Below, piece by piece: positions 1-8,619 of a DNA stretch of 64,000 nt. Position 1 is the stretch's first letter; each line of letters starts with the position of its first letter. The stretch lies in the NCBI RefSeq assembly GCF_001403635.1, contig NZ_LN879468.1, forward strand, positions 1,302,001 to 1,366,000. The letters run 5' to 3'. The stretch is from Clostridium massiliamazoniense. GTDB taxonomy: Bacteria > Bacillota > Clostridia > Clostridiales > Clostridiaceae. The position numbers and the translations under genes are program-made. The notes under the pieces are model-generated. The model saw only the letters and a list, made by a program, of their open reading frames with translations. It made no database searches and was not told the origin of the DNA.

Positions 1-1287
1 TCTATAGAAAAAGGACATATTCTTCAAACTTCTTATTGGGCTAAACTTAAAAAGGATTGGAATGCCATATTTTTAGCTGGCTTTGATAAAAATGACAACA
101 TTGTTTTAACAGCAACTGTTCACCTTAGAAAATTACCTTATATCGGAATAAAAATGGGTTACATACCTAGAGGATTCGTGTGTGATTTTGAAAACAAAGA
201 ATTACTTAGAGAATTTACTGACTATTTAAAAGGATTTGCTAAGAAGAATAAGATAGGTTTTATTACTCTTGACCCAGATGTACACTTAAGAGAAAACGAA
301 GAACTTATTCCTAAAGCTCAAGAAATTAAAGATTACTTAAAAAGCTTAGGTTATAAAAACTCAGATAGTAAAAACTTTGAAGGAATACAACCTAACTTTG
401 TATTTAGAATGGATTTACCTACTGAGGGCGATAAGGCAACAATAAAAAAAGAAGTATTCAAATCATTCAGTAGCAAAACTAGATATAATATAAAAGTTGC
501 TGAAGAAAGAGGTCTAGTTGTTGAAGCTTATGATAAGGATAATATAACAGATGAAGTTCTTTCAAGATTCCATGAAATAATGGTTACAACTGGAAAAAGA
601 GACAACTTTATAGTTAGACATAAAGAATACTTCGCTGACATGATTGAATATCTTTATCCTTACTGTAGATTATATATGGTTAAATATAGTTATAAAAATG
701 ATTTCGAAAGACTTAGTGAAAAACTAAAGAAACAAGAAGATGAAAAAGCTAGAGCTTTAGCTAAAATAGAAACTCAAAAAGCTAAATTAGCTGAAGAAGA
801 AGATGCTGATAAGAAATCAAGAATAGAAAAGAAAATTGCAGACCAAGAAAAAAGAGTTTCTGAAAATGATAGACAAATTGAAGGATTTAGAAAGAAAATA
901 GATTCTATTCAAGAATTTAAAGATCAAGAAATCTATCTTTCAGGATCAATTTACCTTTACTATGGAAATAAAGCTTGGTACCTATATGGAGCTTCTGAAA
1001 ATATCCTAAGAGATGCAATGCCTAACTTTGCTATGCAATGGGCTATGATAGAAGATTCTGTAGATTTAGGATCAAGTGTTTATGACTTTAGAGGTGTTTC
1101 AGGAGACTTAAATCCAGAAAACCCACTTTATGGTTTATATAAATTCAAAAAAGGATTTAATGGTGACTTCGTTGAGTTTGTAGGTTCATTTGACCTTGTA
1201 AATAGTTCAATGAGCTACAGCTTATACAAAAAAGCATTCCCTAAATTCAAGGAAATGAGAAATTCTTTAATGAATAAGAAACAATAA
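1..1287 (+). CDS. FemAB/FemX-type peptidoglycan bridge aminoacyltransferase (5' end outside window)
   Basis: The reading frame is open from base 1, so this is the C-terminal 428 residues of a longer protein; the start lies to the left. Known role of the family: transfer of an amino acid from aminoacyl-tRNA to the lipid II stem peptide, making the interpeptide bridge on the cytoplasmic face of the membrane. Seen: the FemAB N-terminal signature HILQTSYWAKLK at codons 6-17, the typical MGYIPRGF segment at codons 52-59, and a highly charged Lys/Glu coiled coil at about codons 235-310, which matches the helical arm of FemA/MurM enzymes. The C-terminal motif with YDFRGVSGD and NPLYGLYKFKKGF is also diagnostic. 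A glycine substrate would fit the LL-DAP-Gly wall of C. perfringens, but the substrate is inferred. A bidirectional terminator follows the stop. Confidence 0.9.
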   Translation, partial: SIEKGHILQTSYWAKLKKDWNAIFLAGFDKNDNIVLTATVHLRKLPYIGIKMGYIPRGFVCDFENKELLREFTDYLKGFAKKNKIGFITLDPDVHLRENEELIPKAQEIKDYLKSLGYKNSDSKNFEGIQPNFVFRMDLPTEGDKATIKKEVFKSFSSKTRYNIKVAEERGLVVEAYDKDNITDEVLSRFHEIMVTTGKRDNFIVRHKEYFADMIEYLYPYCRLYMVKYSYKNDFERLSEKLKKQEDEKARALAKIETQKAKLAEEEDADKKSRIEKKIADQEKRVSENDRQIEGFRKKIDSIQEFKDQEIYLSGSIYLYYGNKAWYLYGASENILRDAMPNFAMQWAMIEDSVDLGSSVYDFRGVSGDLNPENPLYGLYKFKKGFNGDFVEFVGSFDLVNSSMSYSLYKKAFPKFKEMRNSLMNKKQ

Positions 1288-1313
1288 AAAAAAGAGCCTA
1301 GGCTCTTTTTTTA
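1285..1313. terminator. Bidirectional terminator between femX-like and cheV
   Basis: Perfect palindrome AAAGAGCCTAGGCTCTTT (1291-1308), preceded by an A run and followed by a T run. It can end transcription from both the plus-strand femX-like gene and the converging cheV. Confidence 0.9.
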
Positions 1314-1317
1314 TTTT

Positions 1318-2211
1318 CTACATATATAATTTATCAATCCATCCTATAAGATTTTCAACCTCTGGTTTACTAAATTGTGCATCAGCTCCAACATCCTCAC
1401 CTTTATGTAATAAATCATTAGTTATAAGAGAAGAAAATATAGTTACTGGTAATCTCTTTAATATTCTATGTTCTTTTATTTTTCTTGTTAATGTATGACC
1501 ATCCATTTGTGGCATCTCTATGTCCGTTATTAATAGTTGTATATCCTCTATAAACCTTTCACCTTTTTTATGTGCTAAATTTTCTAAATAATTTAATGCT
1601 TCTTTTCCATTATTAAATGATATTAAATTTTTAAAACCAGCCTTTGTTAAGGTTTCCTTTAATAATTCTCTTATTAATAAAGAATCATCAACTATAGCTA
1701 CCTTTATATCTCCTCTTTCTCTATAATCAATGTTGTATATTCTCTTTTCACTAATTCCAACCTCTGGATTTATATCAGTTACTATTTTTTCAAAATCTAG
1801 TAATAGTATTATTTTATCCTTTTTTACTATATTACCAACTACTAATGTATCAGTTGACAACTCACTTGGCTTTATGATTTCATCCCATCTAATTCTACTA
1901 ACCCCTACTACATCATCAATATTAAAGGCAATTTTTAATTTATTAAATTCACAAATTATAGTTTTAAATATATTTCTACATTCTTCTTTTCCTTCTAAAA
2001 CCTTTATTAAATCAACTAAAGTTATGATTTCTTCTCTACAAAGAATAAGACCTGCTATGTGCTCATGTGAATTAGGTAATATTGTTAAATTATCACAGTC
2101 TATAACTTCCTTAACCTTTATTATATTTATACCATAATGTTTATTACCAACAATAAACTCTAATATTTCTAACTCTCCAGTGCCTGATTCTAATAATATA
2201 TTATCTGTCAT
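1318..2211 (-). CDS. cheV: CheV-type chemotaxis coupling protein (CheW domain plus receiver)
   Basis: 297 residues from the chosen start. An N-terminal CheW-like domain (about residues 5-150) carries the family pattern GINIIKVKEVID, and a C-terminal response-regulator receiver (about 170-293) has the acidic pair in VDD, the phosphoacceptor Asp near 230 in TDIEMPQMDG, and the conserved Lys in SKPE. CheV proteins link chemoreceptors to CheA and tune the response by phosphorylation. An upstream in-frame ATG would add 12 residues, but AGAGGTGA sits just before the ATG at 2211, so I use that one. No other chemotaxis or flagellar gene is in the window. If the host is non-flagellated, the protein may serve another receptor pathway such as pilus motility, which is inference. 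Confidence 0.88.
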   Translation of the reverse strand: MTDNILLESGTGELEILEFIVGNKHYGINIIKVKEVIDCDNLTILPNSHEHIAGLILCREEIITLVDLIKVLEGKEECRNIFKTIICEFNKLKIAFNIDDVVGVSRIRWDEIIKPSELSTDTLVVGNIVKKDKIILLLDFEKIVTDINPEVGISEKRIYNIDYRERGDIKVAIVDDSLLIRELLKETLTKAGFKNLISFNNGKEALNYLENLAHKKGERFIEDIQLLITDIEMPQMDGHTLTRKIKEHRILKRLPVTIFSSLITNDLLHKGEDVGADAQFSKPEVENLIGWIDKLYM

Positions 2212-2343
2212 CCCTTCACCTCTTCTAAAAATTAAATTTAATTTCACTTATCATATTACTTAGATTCTATTTTTCCTATATATTATTAATCGTAATAATA
2301 TCTAATAAATTTAATGAAAAAGGGGATTATTAAAAATATTATA

Positions 2344-2383
2344 AAAAAGGCCTGTATCTAAAAAATTAGATACAGACCTTTTT
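2344..2383. terminator. Terminator downstream of the membrane-protein gene
   Basis: Near-perfect hairpin pairing CTGTATCTAA with TTAGATACAG, flanked by A and T runs on the two strands. It lies 80 bp past the stop of the minus-strand gene at 2461-3222. Confidence 0.75.
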
Positions 2384-2460
2384 ATTCTCGAGCTTAAATA
2401 TTTAAAGTTTCACTGAGAAATTTGATTTCAATTCACTCTTTTAACAATACTTTCATTGAC

Positions 2461-3222
2461 CTATATATTATAATCTTTAACTATAACTAATTGACCTATT
2501 TCAAATATTATTAATGCTACTTCACTAAGAATTAATGCTATGAAATATCCTGCATAAGGTATAAGTCCTAATAATCCACTAATTCCCATTATAAAACCTG
2601 TTAATATCATAAATGCAATTAACTTCATTATTACATCTCCACCATTAGTGAAGGCTAACTTTACTCCTACAATAAAGGCTTTTATGAAGTTCATATCTTT
2701 TTTTACTATTAAAGGTATTATAAATGAAAGTAAAACTACATCTACTATTGTTAGCAAAACACCAAAGAAAATAGAAAATACTATTCCTGATGTTGAAATA
2801 TAATAGCCTAAAAATGTGTAAATTAAAGTTGCTATAAATCCTGTTAAAGTAGATATAATTCCCATAAGTATCATAGCTCCAAATAATTGTGGAAACTTTC
2901 TAATCATGTACTTTATACATTTCCATAAATTAAATTTATTTCCCTTTTGCTTTTCATCAACTAACTTTAATATAGCTCCAGTACTTAAACTTTGTATTAA
3001 AAATGCAATAAATACTGAACCTATAACAACGATTATTGAAGCTGCATTTACACCTTTTCCAAGGTAATAAGCACCTAATTTACTAACACCAATAATTATT
3101 AATACCTGTATTATGTACATTACTACTAATAATTGAGTTATTCCCCAAGCATTTTTCCCTGCTAAAGTAAAACTATGTTTTAGTAAATCTTCAATAGATC
3201 TCTCTCGTCTATTTGCCTCCAT
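2461..3222 (-). CDS. Multi-pass membrane protein of unknown function
   Basis: 253 residues with about six hydrophobic segments (near 24-45, 60-82, 110-135, 140-170, 195-215, 220-245) separated by short basic loops, one being VDEKQKGNKFNLWKCIKYM. The N-terminus (RSIEDLLKHSFTLAGKN) is amphipathic and cytoplasmic by charge. The overall look resembles the DUF975 or glycerophosphodiesterase membrane-domain type proteins that gram-positives encode in large numbers. I see no catalytic motif and give no function. The gene stands alone, with its own terminator and a 107-bp gap to the next minus-strand gene. Confidence 0.75.
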   Translation of the reverse strand: MEANRRERSIEDLLKHSFTLAGKNAWGITQLLVVMYIIQVLIIIGVSKLGAYYLGKGVNAASIIVVIGSVFIAFLIQSLSTGAILKLVDEKQKGNKFNLWKCIKYMIRKFPQLFGAMILMGIISTLTGFIATLIYTFLGYYISTSGIVFSIFFGVLLTIVDVVLLSFIIPLIVKKDMNFIKAFIVGVKLAFTNGGDVIMKLIAFMILTGFIMGISGLLGLIPYAGYFIALILSEVALIIFEIGQLVIVKDYNI

Positions 3223-3329
3223 GAAACTGTCACATCCTTAACTTTGATTATAAATTTCAAGTTATAGATTACATTATAACATGATTAAATAGTTTTTAAA
3301 ATATATGTTAATTCATTATTTTTACTGCC

Positions 3330-3716
3330 TTAATAGTCAAACTCTACTACTTTACTATTAACTAATACATTTTCTAATTCATATTTCTTTATATCTAGTA
3401 AATGTTTCTTTTGCATTATAGATAAAATTTCATCAAAATCATCTTGAAATACCTCTGATTCCCTAAGTTTTTCAAGAAAATCCTTCATATCATATAAAAT
3501 AGGTCTTCCATCATTATTTCCTATGGTTATTAACATTTCATCTCTTACTTCATCATCATTTATATCATAATAGGAAAATTCCTCTTTAGAACTAAAGGCT
3601 TTTGATTTTTTATCATAATAATCAACTACATAAGCTCTAACATACTCTATGTCTGGAACAGAAAAAGCTTTTCCTTCTGGCATAACTAATAAATAGGGAT
3701 TCTTTACATAATCCAT
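3330..3716 (-). CDS. Hypothetical small acidic cytoplasmic protein
   Basis: 128 residues, soluble, rich in Asp, Glu, Tyr and Lys, with no signal peptide or membrane segment. I do not recognise the family. A purine-rich GGAGTT sits just before the ATG (plus-strand aactccac), supporting expression. The gene lies between a membrane protein and a DUF503 gene with gaps too large for an obvious operon. Nothing suggests transfer or decay. Confidence 0.65.
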   Translation of the reverse strand: MDYVKNPYLLVMPEGKAFSVPDIEYVRAYVVDYYDKKSKAFSSKEEFSYYDINDDEVRDEMLITIGNNDGRPILYDMKDFLEKLRESEVFQDDFDEILSIMQKKHLLDIKKYELENVLVNSKVVEFDY

Positions 3717-3786
3717 AACTCCACAACTCCTTTATTTCCTATATATATATTTAAAATCCCCAATTTATTATTTTACTATTCAAAAT

Positions 3787-4074
3787 CTAATAATTTTCTA
3801 TTTCCTCGTATATTCCTATAATTTCACCCTCAAAGTTTCCTTCTATATAATCAATTATTTTTTCCTTTAAATTATTTAATAAATCCTTCTCTGATGATAC
3901 AGAACTTATACCAAAGGTTATTAACTTATGATTATCCTGTGAATCAACTTCACTAATTGAAACATTAAATTTATTTTTTACCTTTTCCCTAATGCTTCTT
4001 AAAATCATTCTTTTTTCTTTTAAAGAATTAACAAAACTTACTCTGATTTTTATTTCCATCACTAATATTTTCAT
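3787..4074 (-). CDS. DUF503 family (YlxP-like) small protein
   Basis: 95 residues from the chosen start. The pattern SLKEKRMILRSIREKVKNKF followed by NVSISEVDSQD is the DUF503/YlxP hallmark. B. subtilis YlxP is encoded with translation and ribosome-maturation genes (nusA-infB-rbfA); its function is not settled. A longer in-frame start at 4110 exists, but AAAGGAG lies 10 nt before the ATG at 4074 and the family begins with this ILVMEIKIRV strand. Here the gene stands outside the nusA operon. Confidence 0.85.
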   Translation of the reverse strand: MKILVMEIKIRVSFVNSLKEKRMILRSIREKVKNKFNVSISEVDSQDNHKLITFGISSVSSEKDLLNNLKEKIIDYIEGNFEGEIIGIYEEIENY

Positions 4075-4107
4075 TGCTTTTCCACTCCTTTTATTGATGA
4101 AAATTAA

Positions 4108-4145
4108 CAAAAAGGAGATATCTCATTTTTGATACCTCCCTTTTT
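4108..4145 (-). terminator. Terminator after the Dabb gene
   Basis: Read on the minus strand, GGAGGTATC pairs with GATATCTCC (one G-U pair), followed by five T. It separates the Dabb gene (stop at 4151) from the DUF503 gene. Confidence 0.8.
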
Positions 4146-4150
4146 CTAAA

Positions 4151-4450
4151 CTATACTGTGTAATCAACTACTTTTCTATCTGTTGTACATGCTCTAACAA
4201 ATACACCTACTTCTTTATGATCCTTATTATTTTGATAGATATCTAAATCTTCTTTACTTTCAAATTCTGAATATAATACAACATCATAAGCAGCTTCTGA
4301 TTCATTAAAATTTATTCCCACTTCTATGACTTTTACTTCTGCTATTTTATCTTTTAAAGCTTCTAAATCATTTTTTATTTTCATAGCATTATTTTCTTTA
4401 TTTTCTTCTTTTAACTTCCACATTACTATATGTTTAATCACTATATCCAC
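4151..4450 (-). CDS. Dabb (stress-responsive A/B barrel) domain protein
   Basis: 99 residues forming a single Dabb domain. The opening IKHIVMWKLK, the middle VGINFNESEAAYDVVLYSEF and the late YQNNKDHKEV follow the ferredoxin-like alpha/beta barrel pattern (dimeric barrel superfamily). Bacterial members are small dimers, mostly uncharacterised; some act on polyketide-like substrates or respond to stress. It is monocistronic with its own terminator. Confidence 0.85.
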   Translation of the reverse strand: MDIVIKHIVMWKLKEENKENNAMKIKNDLEALKDKIAEVKVIEVGINFNESEAAYDVVLYSEFESKEDLDIYQNNKDHKEVGVFVRACTTDRKVVDYTV

Positions 4451-4502
4451 CTCAATTGTTTTTTAATTACATTATAATGTCTATAGCTTTTTATTTCTAG
4501 TT

Positions 4503-5690
4503 TCACCTTATAGCTCTATCATTTGGAGCCTTTATAAATATCATTATCAAAAATGCAATAGCTGCTACGAAAAGCATAACCCAAAATGTTGGTTTAAAAC
4601 CTCCCATTATCTGTGCAATTACTCCACCTAAAAGTCCTCCTATACCAAACCCTTGATATATAACACTATAGTTTTTACTATGATTTTCAAGACCAAAGTA
4701 TTCACCAACTACAGCTGGAAATACAGTTAAATTACCTCCAAAGGCAAAGGCTATACAAGCTATTGCTATAGTGAACATATTTATATCCAAAGGCACAAAT
4801 AAAAGTATTGCAACACCTATAATAATTAAAAAGAATGCAAAAGCTGACACCTTAGTTCGTTGTATTTTATCTGAAATACTTCCCAGTATCCATCTTCCTA
4901 AAGTATTAAATATTGCTACTATAGCAACTGCATTCCCTGCCATAATAGGATCTAATTTAGCAAATAAAACTCCTATATTTTTTGCAGTTCCTATTAAATA
5001 TAACCCACTTAAACATGAAGCAAAAAAGGCTATAAATAATAAGTATGCTTGTGGACTTTTGAAAAGTTCATACCATCTATATTCCTTTCCTGTATTACTT
5101 CTTTGCATTGAACTAGTTATAGGAGCATCCTTTAAAAATAATGCACCTATGAAAACAAGTAAAAATGCAATTATTCCCCAATACATAAATGCATCTCTTA
5201 CTCCATAATTTCTTAAAAGAGCTGAGTTCACATACTTGAAAATTAAGCTTCCAAGCCCATAACACCCTATAGAAATCCCTGAAATCATTCCCTTTTTATC
5301 AGGAAACCATTTTATGCAATTTGATAAAGTCATTATATAACCTATACCGTTCACAAGCCCAACAATAACTCCTGCTGAAATATAAAGTTCCCAAAGTGAA
5401 TTTACTCTTGGTGCTGAAAATAATCCTAAGCCTAATATTATTCCACAGACAGCTACAACTAATTTTATTCCAAATATATCTTGTAATTTTCCTGCAAATA
5501 GCGTTCCAATAGCTAAAGAAAAACTTGTTATTGAGAAACTTAAAACAACATTTTCCAAAGTCCATCCATGTGAATTTGCTAAAGGAGTATTAAATAAACT
5601 CCATGTATATAGTGTTCCAAGTCCTAATTGTGCAAGCATAGTTCCTATAATAATCATCCATCTATTTCCACTATCTATTCTATTGTACAT
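4503..5690 (-). CDS. MFS transporter, oxalate/formate antiporter-like (OFA) family
   Basis: 395 residues with twelve predicted membrane helices. The first helix begins RWMIIIGTMLAQLGLGTLYTWSLFN, a pattern common to the OFA branch of the major facilitator superfamily, which includes OxlT and E. coli YhjX. The A-motif-like loop between helices 2 and 3 reads FAGKLQDIFGIK, and its repeat in the second half reads LGRWILGSISDKIQRTK. The family exchanges small carboxylates such as formate, oxalate or pyruvate; the substrate here cannot be read from sequence. GAGGAGGG lies about 10 nt before the ATG. It appears to be monocistronic. Confidence 0.88.
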   Translation of the reverse strand: MYNRIDSGNRWMIIIGTMLAQLGLGTLYTWSLFNTPLANSHGWTLENVVLSFSITSFSLAIGTLFAGKLQDIFGIKLVVAVCGIILGLGLFSAPRVNSLWELYISAGVIVGLVNGIGYIMTLSNCIKWFPDKKGMISGISIGCYGLGSLIFKYVNSALLRNYGVRDAFMYWGIIAFLLVFIGALFLKDAPITSSMQRSNTGKEYRWYELFKSPQAYLLFIAFFASCLSGLYLIGTAKNIGVLFAKLDPIMAGNAVAIVAIFNTLGRWILGSISDKIQRTKVSAFAFFLIIIGVAILLFVPLDINMFTIAIACIAFAFGGNLTVFPAVVGEYFGLENHSKNYSVIYQGFGIGGLLGGVIAQIMGGFKPTFWVMLFVAAIAFLIMIFIKAPNDRAIR

Positions 5691-5800
5691 ACCAAAATTA
5701 CCCTCCTCTTAAGTTTTTTTCTTAAGCGTAGTATTTCCAATAAAGTGAAACTTAATTCAAATAGTGTTAAACCTCTCTCTAAATTCTATAAAAACTTATA

Positions 5801-5826
5801 AAAAAACCTTCAATTTAAATTGGAGA
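5801..5826 (-). terminator. Terminator abutting the PHP gene
   Basis: CTTCAATTT/AAATTGGAG palindrome (one G-T mismatch) immediately past the stop codon, with seven A on the plus strand giving a U run in the minus transcript. Confidence 0.8.
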
Positions 5827-5828
5827 TT

Positions 5829-6590
5829 TTAATTATATTTATTTAATTGTTTTATATAACTTCTCTTAGAATACTTTGCTGCCTTAATTCTTAAAATAAA
5901 AGATTTACTCATTTCTATAGTGTATTGTTCTTTCTCAACTACTTCTTTTATCTCTTTAATAGTTTCACACTTTTTATTTAAATTTGTATAAATGGAACCA
6001 AGTTGAACTGGGTAATGACTATCACTACCTGTTATAATTTTAGCAGCAATTTCATTCGAAAATATTTGAAGTTCCTCTCTTACAGCCATAAGACCTCTTT
6101 TATATATATCCTTTGCGTTTAAATCAACAAAATCTAATCTTTTTAATTGCTCTTTATTTTGCATATAAAGCTTTTGTCCTCGCCTAAATGGGTGTGCTCC
6201 TATTTTCAGCAAATTATAGCTATCAGCTAAATCTAATAATTCTTTTATGTTTATAAAACTTTCTTTATGAAAATATGGTTCTAAGGAATTATGAACTAAT
6301 TCTATATTATCCCGATTTCCTGAGAGGATAACATGACCTTTTCCTTCTATATTTACTTCTAAGGCAGGAAATACAAATACACCATTTACAACATAACAGT
6401 CTCCAACATAATCAAAATTGTTCCTTAAAAACCTATAAATTTCATTGAAGCCCTTTGCATTAAAATGTTCTGATAGTAATATGGCATCTAAACCTACTTC
6501 CTTAGCAAATTCTATTCCTTGAAGAAAAAGTTCTCTATCAAAGTCAACTCTTTTACTAACAAGACCATGTGTATGAAAATCTATGTTCAT
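5829..6590 (-). CDS. PHP domain metal-dependent phosphoesterase
   Basis: 253 residues. Metal-binding motifs of the PHP superfamily are in order: DFHTHG near the N-terminus, LLSEH near residue 40, GAHPFRRGQ near 133, and GSDSHYP near 190. Stand-alone PHP proteins include histidinol phosphatase and nucleotide or oligonucleotide phosphoesterases; the exact substrate is not visible. A GTG and an ATG lie 9 and 6 nt upstream, but AAGGTG sits 8 nt before the ATG at 6590, which also places DFHTH right at the N-terminus as in relatives. It is monocistronic. Confidence 0.85.
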   Translation of the reverse strand: MNIDFHTHGLVSKRVDFDRELFLQGIEFAKEVGLDAILLSEHFNAKGFNEIYRFLRNNFDYVGDCYVVNGVFVFPALEVNIEGKGHVILSGNRDNIELVHNSLEPYFHKESFINIKELLDLADSYNLLKIGAHPFRRGQKLYMQNKEQLKRLDFVDLNAKDIYKRGLMAVREELQIFSNEIAAKIITGSDSHYPVQLGSIYTNLNKKCETIKEIKEVVEKEQYTIEMSKSFILRIKAAKYSKRSYIKQLNKYN

Positions 6591-6665
6591 ATACATCACA
6601 CCTTAAAATTATCTATTCATATAATATTCTAAAATCCTAACTAAGGTTACTGATTTAAAAAGAAA

Positions 6666-7652
6666 CTAATTAGAATAAGATGGATATAAGGTAAATGGTA
6701 TTTTTTCATCATTAGAAACTTTAGTGTAAATTCCAGTTAATCCTCCAGTACTATTGAACTTTCCATTATAAATTCCTGTTAATGTCCCATTATATGATTC
6801 ATCTAAAACAATATTTCCATTTCCTTGATTTTCGCTGTTATAATTTTGAGCTACTTTAAAAACAGATTTTATATCACTAGGATAAAATTCTGTCATATTA
6901 TTTAAATTTCCAGTACAAATTACTACAGGTGTAGTTCCTATATTTCCTTTCATAAAAGGTGTACTTCCTATATAATTTCCTACTGAACCATATATATTTA
7001 ATGTAACTTGACTTACAACTTTATCTGTTTCATTAATAAAAGTTCCTGAAAGTGTTCTTCCATTAAGAATAACATTATATGTCCCTGTATGCTTTCCTTT
7101 ATAATACTCATACATTACAAATTGGTCTGGCTTAGGACTAACAACCTCTAATTGAAATACTTCTGACGGAACCATTGGGTAATACTCTTGCAAAGTCATA
7201 ACCCCATTGTTTATAGTTGGATGATTAAGACTAATTAAAACTGGGCTATTTCCTCCAATAATTCCATTTATGTATGGACCCTTTAATAAGGCATCAAAAT
7301 TAGCTGAATTACTATTACTACTTGATACAATACCATTTGTTAACTGAATATTATTTGTTGGATCTTCCTCACTCTCAACACTATTTTTATTGCTAGTAAC
7401 ACTACTATTAGTAGTATTATTATTTTCTGAAATATTATTAGTAGATGTGCTTCCACTTACATTACTTCCATTGCTTGTAGCCTTTTGATTACTTTGAGTA
7501 TTCTGACTACTTGAAGCAACTGGATTTATAGGTTCTGCTTTTCCTAAAACACTAGCACCTCCACTGGTAATTCCCCCTATATACATGTAGGAAAATATAA
7601 TTATAGCTATTCCAATAACTATACCTATTACTATACCTGACATTAACTTCAT
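6666..7652 (-). CDS. Membrane-anchored extracellular protein with two tandem repeats
   Basis: 328 residues. One hydrophobic helix (about residues 5-30) acts as signal anchor, followed by a Ser/Asn/Thr-rich linker (about 45-110) typical of a wall-spanning spacer. The rest contains two diverged copies of one module: copy 1 (about 128-230) has SPVLISLNHP, EYYP, and TGTYNVILNGRTLSGTF; copy 2 (about 232-328) has TPVVICTGNL, EFYP, and TGIYNGKFNSTGGLTGIY. The repeated TG.Y.G..G pattern suggests a beta-rich fold. I do not recognise a family or enzyme motif. The gene is single. Confidence 0.75.
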   Translation of the reverse strand: MKLMSGIVIGIVIGIAIIIFSYMYIGGITSGGASVLGKAEPINPVASSSQNTQSNQKATSNGSNVSGSTSTNNISENNNTTNSSVTSNKNSVESEEDPTNNIQLTNGIVSSSNSNSANFDALLKGPYINGIIGGNSPVLISLNHPTINNGVMTLQEYYPMVPSEVFQLEVVSPKPDQFVMYEYYKGKHTGTYNVILNGRTLSGTFINETDKVVSQVTLNIYGSVGNYIGSTPFMKGNIGTTPVVICTGNLNNMTEFYPSDIKSVFKVAQNYNSENQGNGNIVLDESYNGTLTGIYNGKFNSTGGLTGIYTKVSNDEKIPFTLYPSYSN

Positions 7653-7716
7653 TAAATCACTCCTCCAATATATATTAACATAGCATTAATAGGTAGAAAA
7701 ACCGGCAAAATATTAT

Positions 7717-7765
7717 AAAAAAGTAACAAGGATGTATCAAAATTAATTAATACATCCCTACTTTT
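7717..7765. terminator. Terminator after the GNAT gene (GGATGTATC type)
   Basis: GGATGTAT pairs with ATACATCC, and the outer AAAAGTA pairs with TACTTTT. It lies 60 bp past the GNAT stop. It belongs to a set of look-alike hairpins at 15850, 22869 and 53117. Confidence 0.8.
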
Positions 7766-7825
7766 CTTATATTTACTTATATTTCCTAAATAAAAAATAT
7801 ATAATTTCTTTTTTCATTTATTGAA

Positions 7826-8338
7826 TTATTCTTCTGTAGGCACTTTAGGTCCTACTAAATTCAATTGATAAAAAGCAAGATCTAACCATTTACCAAATTT
7901 AAAACCTGCTTTTGTTACTATACCTGAATACTTAAATCCCATTTTTTCATGCATTTTTATACTGCCTTCATTGGCCGCATCAATTCCTGCTACAAGTGTT
8001 GCATATTCTCTTTCATTAGCAATCTTTATTATTTCCTTCATTAATTTTGTTGCAATCCCATGGTTTCTATAATCCTTATGTACATATATGGAATGCTCTA
8101 TAGTATATTTATATGCTGGCCATGCTCTAAAAGGGCCAAATGTAGCAAAACCAACAACCCTATTATCTTCTTCAAACACTAATAGTGGATAACCACCTTG
8201 TTTCTTTTTTTCATACCATTGTTTTTTCTCTTCAAGTGTCTCAGGCTTATAAGTATAAATAGCTGTTGTATTCATTATAGCATCATTATAAATTTCTAAA
8301 ATATCTTCTAAATCTTTTTTATTTGCTTCTCTTATCAT
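7826..8338 (-). CDS. GNAT N-acetyltransferase, phosphinothricin/methionine sulfoximine type
   Basis: 170 residues, the full length of the Pat/MddA branch. The acetyl-CoA pyrophosphate-binding motif HKDYRNHGIATKLM sits at about 92-105, and the conserved IREANKKDLEDILEIYNDA start, EHSIYVHKDY and NEGSIKMHEKMGF segments are all present. Relatives acetylate the amino group of methionine sulfone/sulfoximine or phosphinothricin; the physiological substrate here is inferred only. It is monocistronic. Confidence 0.88.
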   Translation of the reverse strand: MIREANKKDLEDILEIYNDAIMNTTAIYTYKPETLEEKKQWYEKKKQGGYPLLVFEEDNRVVGFATFGPFRAWPAYKYTIEHSIYVHKDYRNHGIATKLMKEIIKIANEREYATLVAGIDAANEGSIKMHEKMGFKYSGIVTKAGFKFGKWLDLAFYQLNLVGPKVPTEE

Positions 8339-8430
8339 TTTTTACTCCTTCTTTTGCAAAGTTATTTTTATATTTTAGCATTTTTTATACAAAGCACAAA
8401 AACAACTTTAAATATCTTTACTATTGTTTT

Positions 8431-8471
8431 AAAACAAAACTCACTTGCTATTTAAAAAAGCAAGTGAGTTT
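8431..8471. terminator. Strong terminator hairpin
   Basis: 12-bp perfect stem AAACTCACTTGC (8437-8448) with GCAAGTGAGTTT (8460-8471) and an 11-nt loop. On the minus strand it is followed by TTTTGTTTT, so it most likely ends the frameshifted metallopeptidase transcript. Confidence 0.85.
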
Positions 8472-8619
8472 GGGCAATATTTTAAATTTATATTATTTCT
8501 CAAATTTTAATTGATAAATTGTAATATTTACATTAGAATATTCATTTTAAACTACTCCTAATAAATAGAAATTATCGAATACCTCTAATCTTAACTGATA
8601 TCCTTTTTTCAATCAATTA

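Noticed and set aside
1730-2137. Plus-strand open frame of 135 codons inside cheV
   Set aside because: It is the antisense of a clear CheV gene, has no domain pattern and no ribosome binding site.
5299-5565. Minus-strand frame of 88 codons within the MFS gene
   Set aside because: Alternative frame of the transporter; basic, aromatic-rich nonsense without a start signal.
8323-8514. Plus-strand 63-codon frame between GNAT and metallopeptidase genes
   Set aside because: It spans a terminator hairpin and has no ribosome binding site.
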